Shown: positions 37,141 to 44,789 of the stretch, piece after piece
Position numbering within the stretch: position 1 is the first letter of the stretch
Layout of the letters: every line of letters starts with the position of its first letter
The notes under the pieces: model-generated
Seen by the model: the letters and a program-made list of their open reading frames with translations, nothing else
Database searches by the model: none
Told to the model about the DNA's origin: nothing
NCBI RefSeq assembly: GCF_000800015.1
Contig: NZ_JUGR01000002.1
Location: 62,001 to 126,000 of the forward strand
Length of the DNA stretch: 64,000 nt
Source of the DNA: Terriglobus sp. TAA 43
GTDB lineage: Bacteria; Acidobacteriota; Terriglobia; Terriglobales; Acidobacteriaceae
Direction of reading: 5' to 3'
Made by a program: the position numbers and the translations under genes

Positions 37141-37230
37141 ATGACGCAGTTTACCCAGCCCGCTTCCTTTTGGTACCGCTACTGCTTTACAGGCGCGGCC
37201 CTGGCGGATTCTGCGGTCTTGAAACACTAA
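37141..37230 (+). CDS. Putative aromatic-amino-acid leader peptide upstream of aroK
   Basis: A 29-codon reading frame, ATG to TAA, between the promoter at 37101 and a strong terminator at 37262. Codons 10-16 encode Phe-Trp-Tyr-Arg-Tyr-Cys-Phe, so five of seven residues are aromatic, which is far above background. Shikimate kinase (aroK) begins 100 bp after its stop. This is the layout of a ribosome-mediated attenuator in which starvation for charged aromatic tRNAs stalls the ribosome. No ribosome binding site is visible; a near-leaderless start would explain that. Function inferred, peptide itself seen in sequence. Confidence 0.65.
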   Translation: MTQFTQPASFWYRYCFTGAALADSAVLKH

Positions 37231-37261
37231 GAAACACCTAAGACCAATCTCGATCCTCCTG

Positions 37262-37296
37262 AGCCGCGACCCACAAAGGTCGCGGCTTTCGCTTTT
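37262..37296 (+). terminator. Attenuator terminator between the leader peptide and aroK
   Basis: AGCCGCGACC (37262-37271), loop CACAAA, GGTCGCGGCT (37278-37287), followed by TTCGCTTTT. A competing pairing is possible: TGCGGT (37212-37217) or CGCGGC (37194-37199) with GCCGCG (37263-37268). ACCGC in the aromatic codon run (37175-37179) can in turn pair with GCGGT (37213-37217). That gives the three mutually exclusive stems of a classical attenuator. Confidence 0.75.
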
Positions 37297-37330
37297 CCGA
37301 AACACAACCAGACACAAACCTGAGACCATC

Positions 37331-37894
37331 ATGACAACGCTCGTAGCCGAATCCGCCGTGATCCCACCCCCCGCCACCCTGCTTACCGAACGTGTCGTCC
37401 TTACCGGCTTCATGGGCGCAGGTAAGAGCACCGTAGGTCGCCTCCTCGCCGCTGATCTCGGCTGGGACTTCCTCGATGTCGACGCAGTGATCGAACGCCA
37501 CGCCGGAAACACCATCGAGGAAATCTTCGCCACACACGGCGAGGCCGAATTCCGACGCCGGGAATCCGCCGCCATCGCCCGCAGCCTGGGTGCTCGCAAC
37601 ACTGTCATCGCCCTTGGCGGAGGCGCCCCCGAAGAGGTTACGAACCGCCTTCTGCTGGAGCAGACACCCAACACCACCGTTGTCTTCCTCGACGCCCCTT
37701 TCGCCGTCCTCTTCGACCGTTGCGTGCTCCAGGAAGGTGCCGCCGTCCGTCCGAATCTTCAGGACCCCGACGCTGCCGCAAAACGCTTCCAGCGCCGCAT
37801 CCCGCATTACATCCGCTGCTCGTCGCACCGCATCGTCACAGAAAACCTGTCAATCGAACAAACGGTAGCCGCTATCCGCGCGCAGTTGCTGTAA
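37331..37894 (+). CDS. aroK: Shikimate kinase
   Basis: 187 aa. The P-loop GFMGAGKSTVGRLLA (about 26-40), the DVDAVIERHAG shikimate-binding segment with its Asp pair, the EAEFRRRESAAI region and the glycine-rich GGGAP are all present. It phosphorylates shikimate at position 3 in the aromatic pathway. The first 20 residues are a non-conserved extension. Expression is probably controlled by the leader peptide and terminator upstream. aroDE lies 5.3 kb downstream on the same strand, but not in the same operon. Confidence 0.94.
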   Translation: MTTLVAESAVIPPPATLLTERVVLTGFMGAGKSTVGRLLAADLGWDFLDVDAVIERHAGNTIEEIFATHGEAEFRRRESAAIARSLGARNTVIALGGGAPEEVTNRLLLEQTPNTTVVFLDAPFAVLFDRCVLQEGAAVRPNLQDPDAAAKRFQRRIPHYIRCSSHRIVTENLSIEQTVAAIRAQLL

Positions 37895-37967
37895 ACGTCA
37901 ATCAACGCCAGAGGGATACCCTGCATCAGACGGGAAGCAGTGCATTTATAAACTCCGGAGACCACCT

Positions 37968-39080
37968 CTGACCGATCAGCTTCAGCCCGCGCCACAGTCC
38001 GCCGACATCCAGCGGGCCGATGCAGATACCGGCTTCCCCTCCCGCGACTTCCGCGAGACGCGCCGACATATCGTCTTCACCATCTGTCTGCTGGTGATGC
38101 TTGGACTGTTCTGGAAGATCCGCCACGTCCTGGGCATTGTCTATGTCTCGGGCCTGTTGGCCGTCGTTCTGAACCCGGTGGTGATGAAGATCAGCCATCT
38201 CCAGTTTCGCGGGCGCACCATGCCCAAACCACTCGCCGTAGCCACTCTCGTAGTCGGAATTGGGTTAGGCCTGTTTCTTCTCTTCTGGTTTGGCCTGCCG
38301 CCGGTTCTGAATGATTTCCGCAACTTCCTGACGGACGCTCCCGGACGTCTCCCAGCGCTGATGGCTCGCTTGCAGCGGATTCCCATGGCCGACAAGATCG
38401 GCCTCACCCACTTGAATGACCGCCTTGCCTCCACCATGGAGGCGTTTGCGGGCTACGTATTCAGTTCCCTGCCACAGTGGGCCGAACATCTCCTCGACAT
38501 CCTCACCACCACCATCCTCTGCGTCTATTTCATCCTCGAAGGCTCTGAGGTCTACGAATACTTCCTCTCCCTCGTCGTGCCCAAATCGCGTATTCGATTG
38601 GCGAACACCCTTCAAGTTGCTGAGGAACGGGTTTCACGCTGGCTCATCGGCCAGTTGCTGCTGATGCTGCTGGTGGCCATCTATAGCGTTGTCGTCTTCC
38701 GCGTTCTGAACGTCCGTTATTTCCTTCTGCTGGCCGTCTTGATGGGCCTCACCAACATCATTCCCGTCGCTGGCAACCTCGTAACCATCCTTCTGGTCGC
38801 TCTGATTGCCGCCGCGGACTCGTTCACCAAGGCCGGTCTCGTAATCCTTGCCTACGGCATTTACACCCAACTTGAAAACGCCTTCCTGACACCCAGGATC
38901 ATGAAGTCCAGCGTCGACCTGATGGGCGTCACCGTACTCATTGCCTTGCTCATCGGCACCGCCATCAGCGGCATCCCTGGAGCACTTGTCGCAGTACCCA
39001 GCGCGGCAGTGGTCGTCGTCTTCGCAAACGAATATCTCGTCCAACACGAAGACCCCAACCGCCTCTCCGTACTGGATTAG
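37968..39080 (+). CDS. AI-2E/PerM-family permease with a probable CTG start
   Basis: 370 aa if started at CTG 37968. That codon has CGGAG seven bases upstream, and the reading frame after it has strong coding-type third-position GC. No in-frame ATG, GTG or TTG occurs before GTG 38094, which would remove the first half of membrane helix 1 (HIVFTICLLVMLGLFW). The protein has about eight helices in the pattern of AI-2E transporters/PerM: two paired helices N-terminal, a long soluble segment (about 110-195), and the conserved C-terminal stretch AYGIYTQLENAFLTPRIM. Family members export quorum signal, ions or other solutes; the substrate is not predictable. Confidence 0.85.
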   Translation: MTDQLQPAPQSADIQRADADTGFPSRDFRETRRHIVFTICLLVMLGLFWKIRHVLGIVYVSGLLAVVLNPVVMKISHLQFRGRTMPKPLAVATLVVGIGLGLFLLFWFGLPPVLNDFRNFLTDAPGRLPALMARLQRIPMADKIGLTHLNDRLASTMEAFAGYVFSSLPQWAEHLLDILTTTILCVYFILEGSEVYEYFLSLVVPKSRIRLANTLQVAEERVSRWLIGQLLLMLLVAIYSVVVFRVLNVRYFLLLAVLMGLTNIIPVAGNLVTILLVALIAAADSFTKAGLVILAYGIYTQLENAFLTPRIMKSSVDLMGVTVLIALLIGTAISGIPGALVAVPSAAVVVVFANEYLVQHEDPNRLSVLD

Positions 39081-39147
39081 CCACAAAGAGCGTCCCGGAT
39101 TCGCGCAACGCGCGACCACGCGAAGCGTCGAGAACCGTACGAAGTAC
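39081..39147. repeat. Composite hairpin repeat, copy 1
   Basis: Starts right at the permease stop: CCACAAAG, hairpin TCGCGC-AAC-GCGCGA (39101-39115), then CCACGCGAAGCGTCGAGAAC and the short hairpin GTACGAAGTAC (39137-39147). Same order as copies 2 to 4. Confidence 0.75.
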
Positions 39148-39201
39148 CGATTAGCGGCAGTCGCTGGCCACCACTGCGATATCCTTATCAGTGGAACCCA
39201 A

Positions 39202-40146
39202 ATGGTCACCGCAGCATCCATATCGGCCACGCAGAGTGCTCGTCGCAGCACCCTCTTCGCCGACTACAAGGAATTGGTGAAGCCGCGCGTCACCCTCATG
39301 GTGATGATCACCGCCGCGGCTGGTTTCTACCTCGGCTGCCTGCGTTCCGGCATTAGCCCTTTCAATCCGCAATTTCTCGAAGCGATGATCGGCATGGCCG
39401 TGGTCACCGCCGGTTCCGGCACGCTCAACCAGGTCATTGAACGTCGCACCGATGCCATGATGCCGCGGACCGCCAGCCGCCCCATGGCGGCACAGCGCAT
39501 CTCGTACGCGCACGGCCTCATCCTGGGCTTGCTGTGCATCGTGCTGGGCTCAGCATTTCTTGCGGTCACCACCAACCTCATCACCAGCATGCTCACGCTG
39601 CTCACGGCCATCAGCTACGTCGCCATCTACACGCCGTTGAAGCGCATCAGCATGATCGCCACCTTCGTCGGCGCATTCCCCGGCGCGCTGCCTCCGCTCA
39701 TCGGCTGGACCGCCGCTCGTGGATTCATCGAGTGGCCCGCCGTCGCACTCTTCGCCATCCTGTTCGTGTGGCAGTTCCCCCACTTTGAAGCCATCGGCTG
39801 GCTCTATCGCGTCGATTACGCCAAGGCGGGCATTCAAGTCACCGCCGTCGCAAAGCCCAGTGGCGTAGCCACCGCCGCACAGGCGCTGTTTTACGCGGTC
39901 GTCATGATCCCGGTTAGCCTGTGGCCTGTTTACCTTGGCACCGCTGGCTGGATCTACGGCATCATCGCCATCGTGCTCGGTATTGTCTACCTCTGGTACA
40001 CGCTGAAGTTCGTTCGCATCACGCGCGATCTGCCAGCCGCAGAATCCCGCAAGATCGCTCGTGACCTGCTCAAAATCAGCGTCATCTACCTTCCTCTTCT
40101 GCTGGCCGCCATGATGCTCGACGCGCAGGGCCGCATCTTCTTCTAA
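39202..40146 (+). CDS. ctaB: Protoheme IX farnesyltransferase
   Basis: 314 aa; ATG 39202 is chosen because the conserved N-terminus (ADYKELVKPRVTLMVMITAAAG) begins soon after it, whereas the frame is open from 38941. It is a UbiA-superfamily membrane enzyme with LNQVIERRTDAMMPRTASRP (first Asp motif variant) and FLWQFPHFEAI-like VWQFPHFEAIGWLYRVDYAKAG. It makes heme O from heme B for cytochrome oxidase. Ten bp before the DUF420 gene, which belongs to the same oxidase assembly context. Confidence 0.93.
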   Translation: MVTAASISATQSARRSTLFADYKELVKPRVTLMVMITAAAGFYLGCLRSGISPFNPQFLEAMIGMAVVTAGSGTLNQVIERRTDAMMPRTASRPMAAQRISYAHGLILGLLCIVLGSAFLAVTTNLITSMLTLLTAISYVAIYTPLKRISMIATFVGAFPGALPPLIGWTAARGFIEWPAVALFAILFVWQFPHFEAIGWLYRVDYAKAGIQVTAVAKPSGVATAAQALFYAVVMIPVSLWPVYLGTAGWIYGIIAIVLGIVYLWYTLKFVRITRDLPAAESRKIARDLLKISVIYLPLLLAAMMLDAQGRIFF

Positions 40147-40156
40147 CCGAGGCTCC

Positions 40157-40729
40157 ATGACTGCCAACACTCAAACCATTCCCGAGCAGGAACGCATCAA
40201 GACGCCGCCGTCCATCATTGCGGCCATCCTTGGCGTCTCCGCCGTGGCAAGCCTCTTCCTCTTCTGGCTGGTCTACTATCACGCCCCCGCCGACACCAAC
40301 CACACGAAGCTGCTCTTCCTGCCATCACTGAACGCAGTCTTCAATGGCCTCAGCGCCATCGCTCTGGTCATCGGCTTTGCGTATGTGAAGCAGCGCAAAA
40401 TCAAGCAGCACCGCGCCGCCATGTTTACTGCGTTTATCTTCTCCACGCTGTTCCTGGTCAGCTACATCCTGAACCACGCGCTGCACGGTGAATATCGCCT
40501 TCCAATCGCGCACACCGGCCTGCTCTGGAACACCTACTGGCCCATGCTGCTTTCGCACATCGTGCTCAGCGTCGTCGCACTGCCCATGATCCTGATCACG
40601 TTCTTCCTGTCACTCACGCAGCGCTTCCCGCAGCATAAGAAACTTGCGCGCTGGACCTTCCCCATCTGGCTCTACGTTTCGGTCACCGGCGTTCTGGTCG
40701 CTGTCATTCAGGCGGTCGTTCACGGATGA
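40157..40729 (+). CDS. DUF420 membrane protein (CtaM-like)
   Basis: 190 aa with GAGG five bases before ATG. It has five membrane helices. Conserved His residues on the helices (about NHALHGEYRLP and YHAPADTNHTK) and ISFFYVK-like segments fit DUF420, the CtaM family needed for some heme A-type cytochrome oxidases. Next to ctaB, with 10 bp between them, which supports an oxidase assembly role. Confidence 0.85.
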   Translation: MTANTQTIPEQERIKTPPSIIAAILGVSAVASLFLFWLVYYHAPADTNHTKLLFLPSLNAVFNGLSAIALVIGFAYVKQRKIKQHRAAMFTAFIFSTLFLVSYILNHALHGEYRLPIAHTGLLWNTYWPMLLSHIVLSVVALPMILITFFLSLTQRFPQHKKLARWTFPIWLYVSVTGVLVAVIQAVVHG

Positions 40730-40980
40730 GTACTCCTGCAACCAAAGGCCGCACCCGCCCAGACACCCGCGCCATTCTCCGCGTCTCCACCATCATTGAA
40801 AGCGTCGGCATTCTCTGCGCGCTCGGAGTATGGATCAGCGGCGGCATGACCGTCCACGGGCCCAAAAACAACTTCGGCTGGCTCGTCCTCATCATTGCCC
40901 TCGGCTGCATCCCAACAGGCACTTTCTTCCTGCTGCTCGGCGTCGCCAAATGGTTCGGCGACCGCAGCCGCACTGACTAG
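40726..40980 (+). CDS. Small two-helix membrane protein
   Basis: 84 aa, overlapping the DUF420 gene in ATGA (40726-40729), so likely translated by coupling. It has a basic N-terminus (STPATKGRTRPDTRAIL), two hydrophobic helices (about 20-38 and 48-70), and the end FGDRSRTD. I do not recognise a family. Its place at the end of ctaB-DUF420 suggests a minor part in oxidase assembly, but nothing else shows this. Confidence 0.7.
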   Translation: MSTPATKGRTRPDTRAILRVSTIIESVGILCALGVWISGGMTVHGPKNNFGWLVLIIALGCIPTGTFFLLLGVAKWFGDRSRTD

Positions 40981-40992
40981 TAAAATCAAGCA

Positions 40993-42096
40993 GTGACCGC
41001 AGCACGTAAGAAACCCGCAGCAACGAAGAAGCCTACCGCCGAGTACCTGGAATCCCCCGAAGCCATCGCCGTCGTCGATGACATTCTGGGAGCCATCGGC
41101 CTCACCCACGGCACCCGCGCCACACGCCGCAACACATGGAACGAAGGCGCACGCCGTCTCGTGGGTAAAAAGGCAGACCTCGCCCAAAAAGCCGCCGTCA
41201 CTCCCAAGGAAAACCCCAAGCCACTCTTCGCAGAAAACCTCAGTGCCGCTGAATCGCTCGTACACGGCTTCTCAACGCGCACCGGCGGCGTCACCCGCGT
41301 CTATCGCCCACATCTGCCCAAGATCCTCGGCGACCTGAACCTCGGCTTTACCGCGCATGACGAGCCGGAAGACGTCCGCACCAACCGCACGCGCTACCTC
41401 AAGAGCATCAAGGCCAGTCGCTTCCACAGCTTCGGCATGCTCCACCAGATTCACTCGCCCATCGTGCGCACCATCGCGTCGTCAACGGAAGCGACCGGCG
41501 ACTTCCTCGCACCCGCGCAGCACAAGGCCGACGCCATGCTCACAGACGTCCCCGGCGTGCTGCTCACGGTGCAAATCGCAGACTGCGTTCCCGTCCTTGT
41601 CTTCGACCCCAAGCGTCGCGCCATCGGCGCATTCCACGCGGGCTGGCGAGGCACCCTCGCACGCATCGTCGAACGCGGCATCGGCACCATGCGCCGCCAG
41701 TACGGCAGCGACCCCGCAGACCTCATCGCCGCCATCGGCCCATCCATCGGCCCCAGCAGCTACTCCGTCAGCGAAGACATCCGCTACGAGTTCTCCTCGC
41801 AATTCGCCTACGTCGACACGCTCTTCAAAGACGTCTACGACCTCGGCCCCATCCGCGAGAAGTACCCGAACCTCTTCCTCACCGCGCGCGCACCAGGCCA
41901 CTCACCCCTCGGCCCCCTGCTTCACCTCAATTTGTGGGAAGCCAACCGCCGCCAGCTCATGGACGCAGGCCTGCAGGAAAAGAACATCAGCGTACTCGAA
42001 GAAGACACCGCAGCCGACACCGGCCGCTTCTTCTCGCATCGCGCGGAAGACGGCTTCACCGGCCGCATGATGGCCTCCATCGGCATGTCAAAGTAG
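40993..42096 (+). CDS. pgeF: Peptidoglycan editing factor PgeF (laccase-domain, DUF152 family)
   Basis: 367 aa from GTG 40993. The laccase-domain core (about 85-365) has LGFTAHDEPEDV, HQIHSPIV, TVQIADCVPVLVFD and FHAGWRGTLA, which hold the metal-binding His and Cys residues. PgeF removes wrongly built UDP-MurNAc-L-Ser or similar muropeptide precursors. Two differences from the family: an extra basic N-terminal region of about 80 residues (KKPAATKKPTAEYLESPE onwards), and no cysteine in the C-terminal stretch where CxxC-like residues normally precede FFSHR; here it reads EEDTAADTGRFFSHR. Alternatively annotated as polyphenol oxidase. Confidence 0.85.
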   Translation: MTAARKKPAATKKPTAEYLESPEAIAVVDDILGAIGLTHGTRATRRNTWNEGARRLVGKKADLAQKAAVTPKENPKPLFAENLSAAESLVHGFSTRTGGVTRVYRPHLPKILGDLNLGFTAHDEPEDVRTNRTRYLKSIKASRFHSFGMLHQIHSPIVRTIASSTEATGDFLAPAQHKADAMLTDVPGVLLTVQIADCVPVLVFDPKRRAIGAFHAGWRGTLARIVERGIGTMRRQYGSDPADLIAAIGPSIGPSSYSVSEDIRYEFSSQFAYVDTLFKDVYDLGPIREKYPNLFLTARAPGHSPLGPLLHLNLWEANRRQLMDAGLQEKNISVLEEDTAADTGRFFSHRAEDGFTGRMMASIGMSK

Positions 42097-42113
42097 CTTC
42101 TCAAAACACACGG

Positions 42114-42160
42114 GCGCGGAGTTCCATGGCTCAAAAGGAACTTCGCGCATTTTGCGTTCT
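42114..42160 (+). terminator. Terminator of pgeF
   Basis: GCGCGGAGTTCC (42114-42125) pairs with GGAACTTCGCGC (42137-42148), one G-T wobble, loop of 11, tail ATTTTGCGTTCT. It lies between two convergent genes. Confidence 0.8.
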
Positions 42161-42168
42161 AAGAAGAA

Positions 42169-42495
42169 TTACAGCTCGAACGTGTCGTCGTCCGTGTGCT
42201 CTTTGATCAGGCGCTCCGTCAGCGTATCCAGATCCTCGCCGGTCTTCGGCAACACAAACTTTCCGTCCGCCCAATCCAGCTTGAAGCTGGTCGAGAGCGC
42301 GGAAATCCAGATCTGCCGCACCGGCGTGTTCGGCGTGAAGACAAACTTCGCCTTCGGTGCGTCGAACACCACGTTCAGCACACCGTTGTTCTCTTCCGTC
42401 TCGTAGCCACCCAGGTCCTCGCCATCAATCAGGCGTTGCTTGAGCTGTTCGAGAGCCGCATCGGAATCATGTCGAAAGGTCTGTTCGTCCACCAT
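42169..42495 (-). CDS. cyaY: Frataxin/CyaY-like iron-binding protein
   Basis: 108 aa. An acidic N-terminal helix (FRHDSDAALEQLKQRLIDGEDLG) and a beta-sheet with VRQIWISALSTSFKLDWADGK match the frataxin fold, whose central strand typically reads R-Q-I-W..A. Frataxin family proteins bind iron and modulate the iron-sulfur assembly machinery. Similarity is moderate and no isc/suf gene adjoins, so the role is less certain than the fold. Confidence 0.7.
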   Translation of the reverse strand: MVDEQTFRHDSDAALEQLKQRLIDGEDLGGYETEENNGVLNVVFDAPKAKFVFTPNTPVRQIWISALSTSFKLDWADGKFVLPKTGEDLDTLTERLIKEHTDDDTFEL

Positions 42496-42526
42496 GGTGA
42501 AAACAGTCTACGACGATTCATTTCCA

Positions 42527-42558
42527 CAAAGCAGAAAGCGGAGCCCGAAGGCCCCGCT
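42527..42558 (-). terminator. Terminator of ssb
   Basis: Minus strand: AGCGGGGCC (42550-42558), tetraloop TTCG, GGCTCCGCT (42537-42545) with one G-T pair, followed by TTTCTGCTTT. It lies between ssb and cyaY. Confidence 0.8.
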
Positions 42559-42582
42559 ATCTCGCAAACTGACGCACCGCAC

Positions 42583-43086
42583 TTAGAACGGGATATCGTC
42601 GTCCGTAATGCCTTCGTTGGCAAAGTCATTCTGGGGCGTGCGCTGATCGAAGCTGGCGGTATTGCCATAGTTCCCGCCACCAGCCTGGCTATAGCCACCG
42701 CTGCTGCGGCCACCGGAATACTGGCCACCGCCGCCGCCTTCACCACCGCTGCGTCCACCCAGCAGCGACATGTCATTCACAATGATCTCGGTGCGGTACT
42801 TCTTCTGACCGCTTTCCTTGTCGTCCCACGAACGCGTCTGGATCTTGCCCTCAATGTAGAGCTGCGACCCCTTTTTCACGTAGTCGCGAACAATCTCTGC
42901 CGTGCGGCCAAACGCAATCAGGTTGTGCCACTCGGTTTTATCCACCCAGTTGCCGGTCTGGTCCTTCTGACGATCGGCCGTAGCCAGCGTGAAGTTTGCC
43001 ACAACGGTGCCGCCCTGGGTCGCCCGCATCTCCGGGTCTTTGCCTACATTTCCCAGCAGAATTACCTTATTTACGCCCTTAGCCAT
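42583..43086 (-). CDS. ssb: Single-stranded DNA-binding protein
   Basis: 167 aa from ATG 43086 with GGAG upstream; the frame is open to 43158 but the OB fold starts with AKGVNKVILLGNVGKDPEMR. The fold includes WHNLIAFGRTAEIVRDYVKKGSQLYIEGKIQ. A glycine/serine-rich linker (GGGGQYSGGRSSGGYSQAGG) follows, and the acidic tip DDDIPF, the usual docking motif for partner proteins, ends the protein. It protects single-stranded DNA in replication and repair. Divergent from aroDE with 81 bp between them. Confidence 0.96.
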   Translation of the reverse strand: MAKGVNKVILLGNVGKDPEMRATQGGTVVANFTLATADRQKDQTGNWVDKTEWHNLIAFGRTAEIVRDYVKKGSQLYIEGKIQTRSWDDKESGQKKYRTEIIVNDMSLLGGRSGGEGGGGGQYSGGRSSGGYSQAGGGNYGNTASFDQRTPQNDFANEGITDDDIPF

Positions 43087-43167
43087 TACACCGCTCCGAT
43101 CAACTTTGCTATCGACCGAGTATAAAGGAAACCCGCGCCCCGCCGCTCCCGGTACCATGGCTTAGAA

Positions 43168-44685
43168 ATGCCTGCGCACGTCATCACACCGGAATCCCTG
43201 CACCAACGCGCCGGACGCATCTGCGTCGCTGTCTCCAGCCCGGAAATGTTCTCGCTCGCCGAACAAACGCTTCCGGACTGCCGTTTCCTCGAGTTCCGTC
43301 TCGATTCCGTGCCCGACCCCGCAGCGCAACTGCCACAACTCCGCCAGTTCCTCGCTGAACATCCTGAAGTGACGGCTGTCGCCACCTGCCGCCGCCAGCC
43401 CTACGGCGGAGGCTTCCAGGGCACCGCGCAGCAGCAAACCGAAATCCTCGCAGAAGCCGCAGCAGCAGGCTGCCAGCTCGTCGACATCGAGACCGAAACC
43501 GCCGAAGAACTCGGCACCGCCGCGCTCGACACACTCCGCTCCAAAGGCGCCGCCGTCATCCTCTCCTGGCACGACTTCCAGGGCACTCCCGCGCTCGCAC
43601 CGGAACTCGGTCGCATGGCGCCCTTCGCGCCAGACTTCCGCAAGATCGTCCCCACCGCGACCACGATCTCCGAAGCTCTGCAACTCATCGACCTGCTCGA
43701 AACCCATGGCTCCGATGGCCGACTCATCGCCATGAGCATGGGCTTCCGCGGCACACTCACACGCGTCCTGGGCCCACGCTTCGGCTCACTCTTCACCTTC
43801 GCATCACCAGAAGGCAACGCAGGCACCGCGCCTGGCCAGGTCAGCATCTCCACGCTGCAGGACCTCTACCGCGTAGAGTCCATCACAGCCCAGACCGCAA
43901 TCTACGCAGTAGCAGGTCTGCCCATCACCGGCTCGCTCTCGCCGCGCATGCACAACACCGCATTCCGTACGGCAAAGCGCGACGCGGTGTACATCCCGCT
44001 CGAAACCGACATCCCTGCAGAACTCCTCGCAGTGGTCGATCGCCTCAACATCCGCGGCCTCAGCATCACCATGCCATTGAAAGAAACCATCCTGCCGCAC
44101 CTCGCCGTCAGCGATAGCGCAGTGCAGCAGATGCAGACCAGCAACACTCTCGTGAAGACCGCCGAAGGCTTCGCTGGATACAACACCGACGTCCCCGGCA
44201 TTGTTGGTCCATTGCAACGTGTACTGCCCCTCGAAGGCGCAAAAGTCCTCATCCTCGGCGCAGGTGGAGCAGCACGCGCGGCTGTCTTCGGTCTCCGCGA
44301 TGCAGGCGCACACGTCTACCTGCTGAACCGCACACACGCCCGCGCAGAAGCACTCGCAGCCGAGGCTGGCGTCCACGCCATCCGTCGCGAAGACCTCACC
44401 GCACACACCTTCGACGCCATCATCAACAGCACGCCCTACGGCATGAAGAATCAGGCCATGGAAGCGCCCATATCCTCAGATGAGATGCGCGGCAAAGTCT
44501 TCTTCGACCTCGTCTACAACCCGATCGAAACACCGCTGCTGCAACTCGCGCAGCACAACGGTTTGTATGTCATCCCCGGCGTAGAGATGTTCGTGGAACA
44601 GGGCGTCCGCCAGTTCACCTTATGGACCGGCGAAACGGCCCCACGCGAAGCCATGCAATGGGCCGTTGTCGAAGCCCTTTCATAG
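43168..44685 (+). CDS. aroDE: Bifunctional 3-dehydroquinate dehydratase/shikimate dehydrogenase
   Basis: 505 aa fusion. The N-terminal half (about 1-225) is a type I dehydroquinase: ICVAVSSPEMFSLAE, EFRLDSVPD, WHDFQGTP, and a KIVPTATTISEAL segment with the Schiff-base Lys. The C-terminal half (about 240-505) is AroE: GLPITGSLSPRMHNTAF with the SxS motif, ITMPLKETILPH with the Lys, LGAGGAARAAVFGL (NADP site), NRTHARAEAL and INSTPYGM. It carries out steps 3 and 4 of the shikimate pathway. Fusions like this occur in plants and several bacterial groups. aroK is upstream in the same window. Confidence 0.95.
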   Translation: MPAHVITPESLHQRAGRICVAVSSPEMFSLAEQTLPDCRFLEFRLDSVPDPAAQLPQLRQFLAEHPEVTAVATCRRQPYGGGFQGTAQQQTEILAEAAAAGCQLVDIETETAEELGTAALDTLRSKGAAVILSWHDFQGTPALAPELGRMAPFAPDFRKIVPTATTISEALQLIDLLETHGSDGRLIAMSMGFRGTLTRVLGPRFGSLFTFASPEGNAGTAPGQVSISTLQDLYRVESITAQTAIYAVAGLPITGSLSPRMHNTAFRTAKRDAVYIPLETDIPAELLAVVDRLNIRGLSITMPLKETILPHLAVSDSAVQQMQTSNTLVKTAEGFAGYNTDVPGIVGPLQRVLPLEGAKVLILGAGGAARAAVFGLRDAGAHVYLLNRTHARAEALAAEAGVHAIRREDLTAHTFDAIINSTPYGMKNQAMEAPISSDEMRGKVFFDLVYNPIETPLLQLAQHNGLYVIPGVEMFVEQGVRQFTLWTGETAPREAMQWAVVEALS

Positions 44686-44749
44686 CCACAAAGCCGCTCC
44701 ATTCGAGCGACGCTCGACCACGCGAAGCCTCCAGAACAGTACGAAGCAC
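44686..44749. repeat. Composite hairpin repeat, copy 2
   Basis: Begins right at the aroDE stop with CCACAAAG, has hairpin TCGAGC-GAC-GCTCGA (44703-44717), then CCACGCGAAGCCTCCAGAAC and GTACGAAGCAC (44739-44749). The stem differs from copy 1 at both arms, keeping base pairing. Confidence 0.75.
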
Positions 44750-44789
44750 CTTGCCCGCACCGTATTGCTCCGAATAGAGTCAAACGCGT

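Noticed and set aside
37141-37230. Chance short frame instead of a leader peptide
   Set aside because: Chance remains possible, but the promoter, the run of aromatic codons, the alternative stems, the terminator and the aromatic-pathway gene all fit together, so it was kept with moderate confidence.
38941-39201. N-terminal extension of CtaB
   Set aside because: It overlaps the permease gene and the hairpin repeat; the conserved farnesyltransferase N-terminus begins only after ATG 39202.
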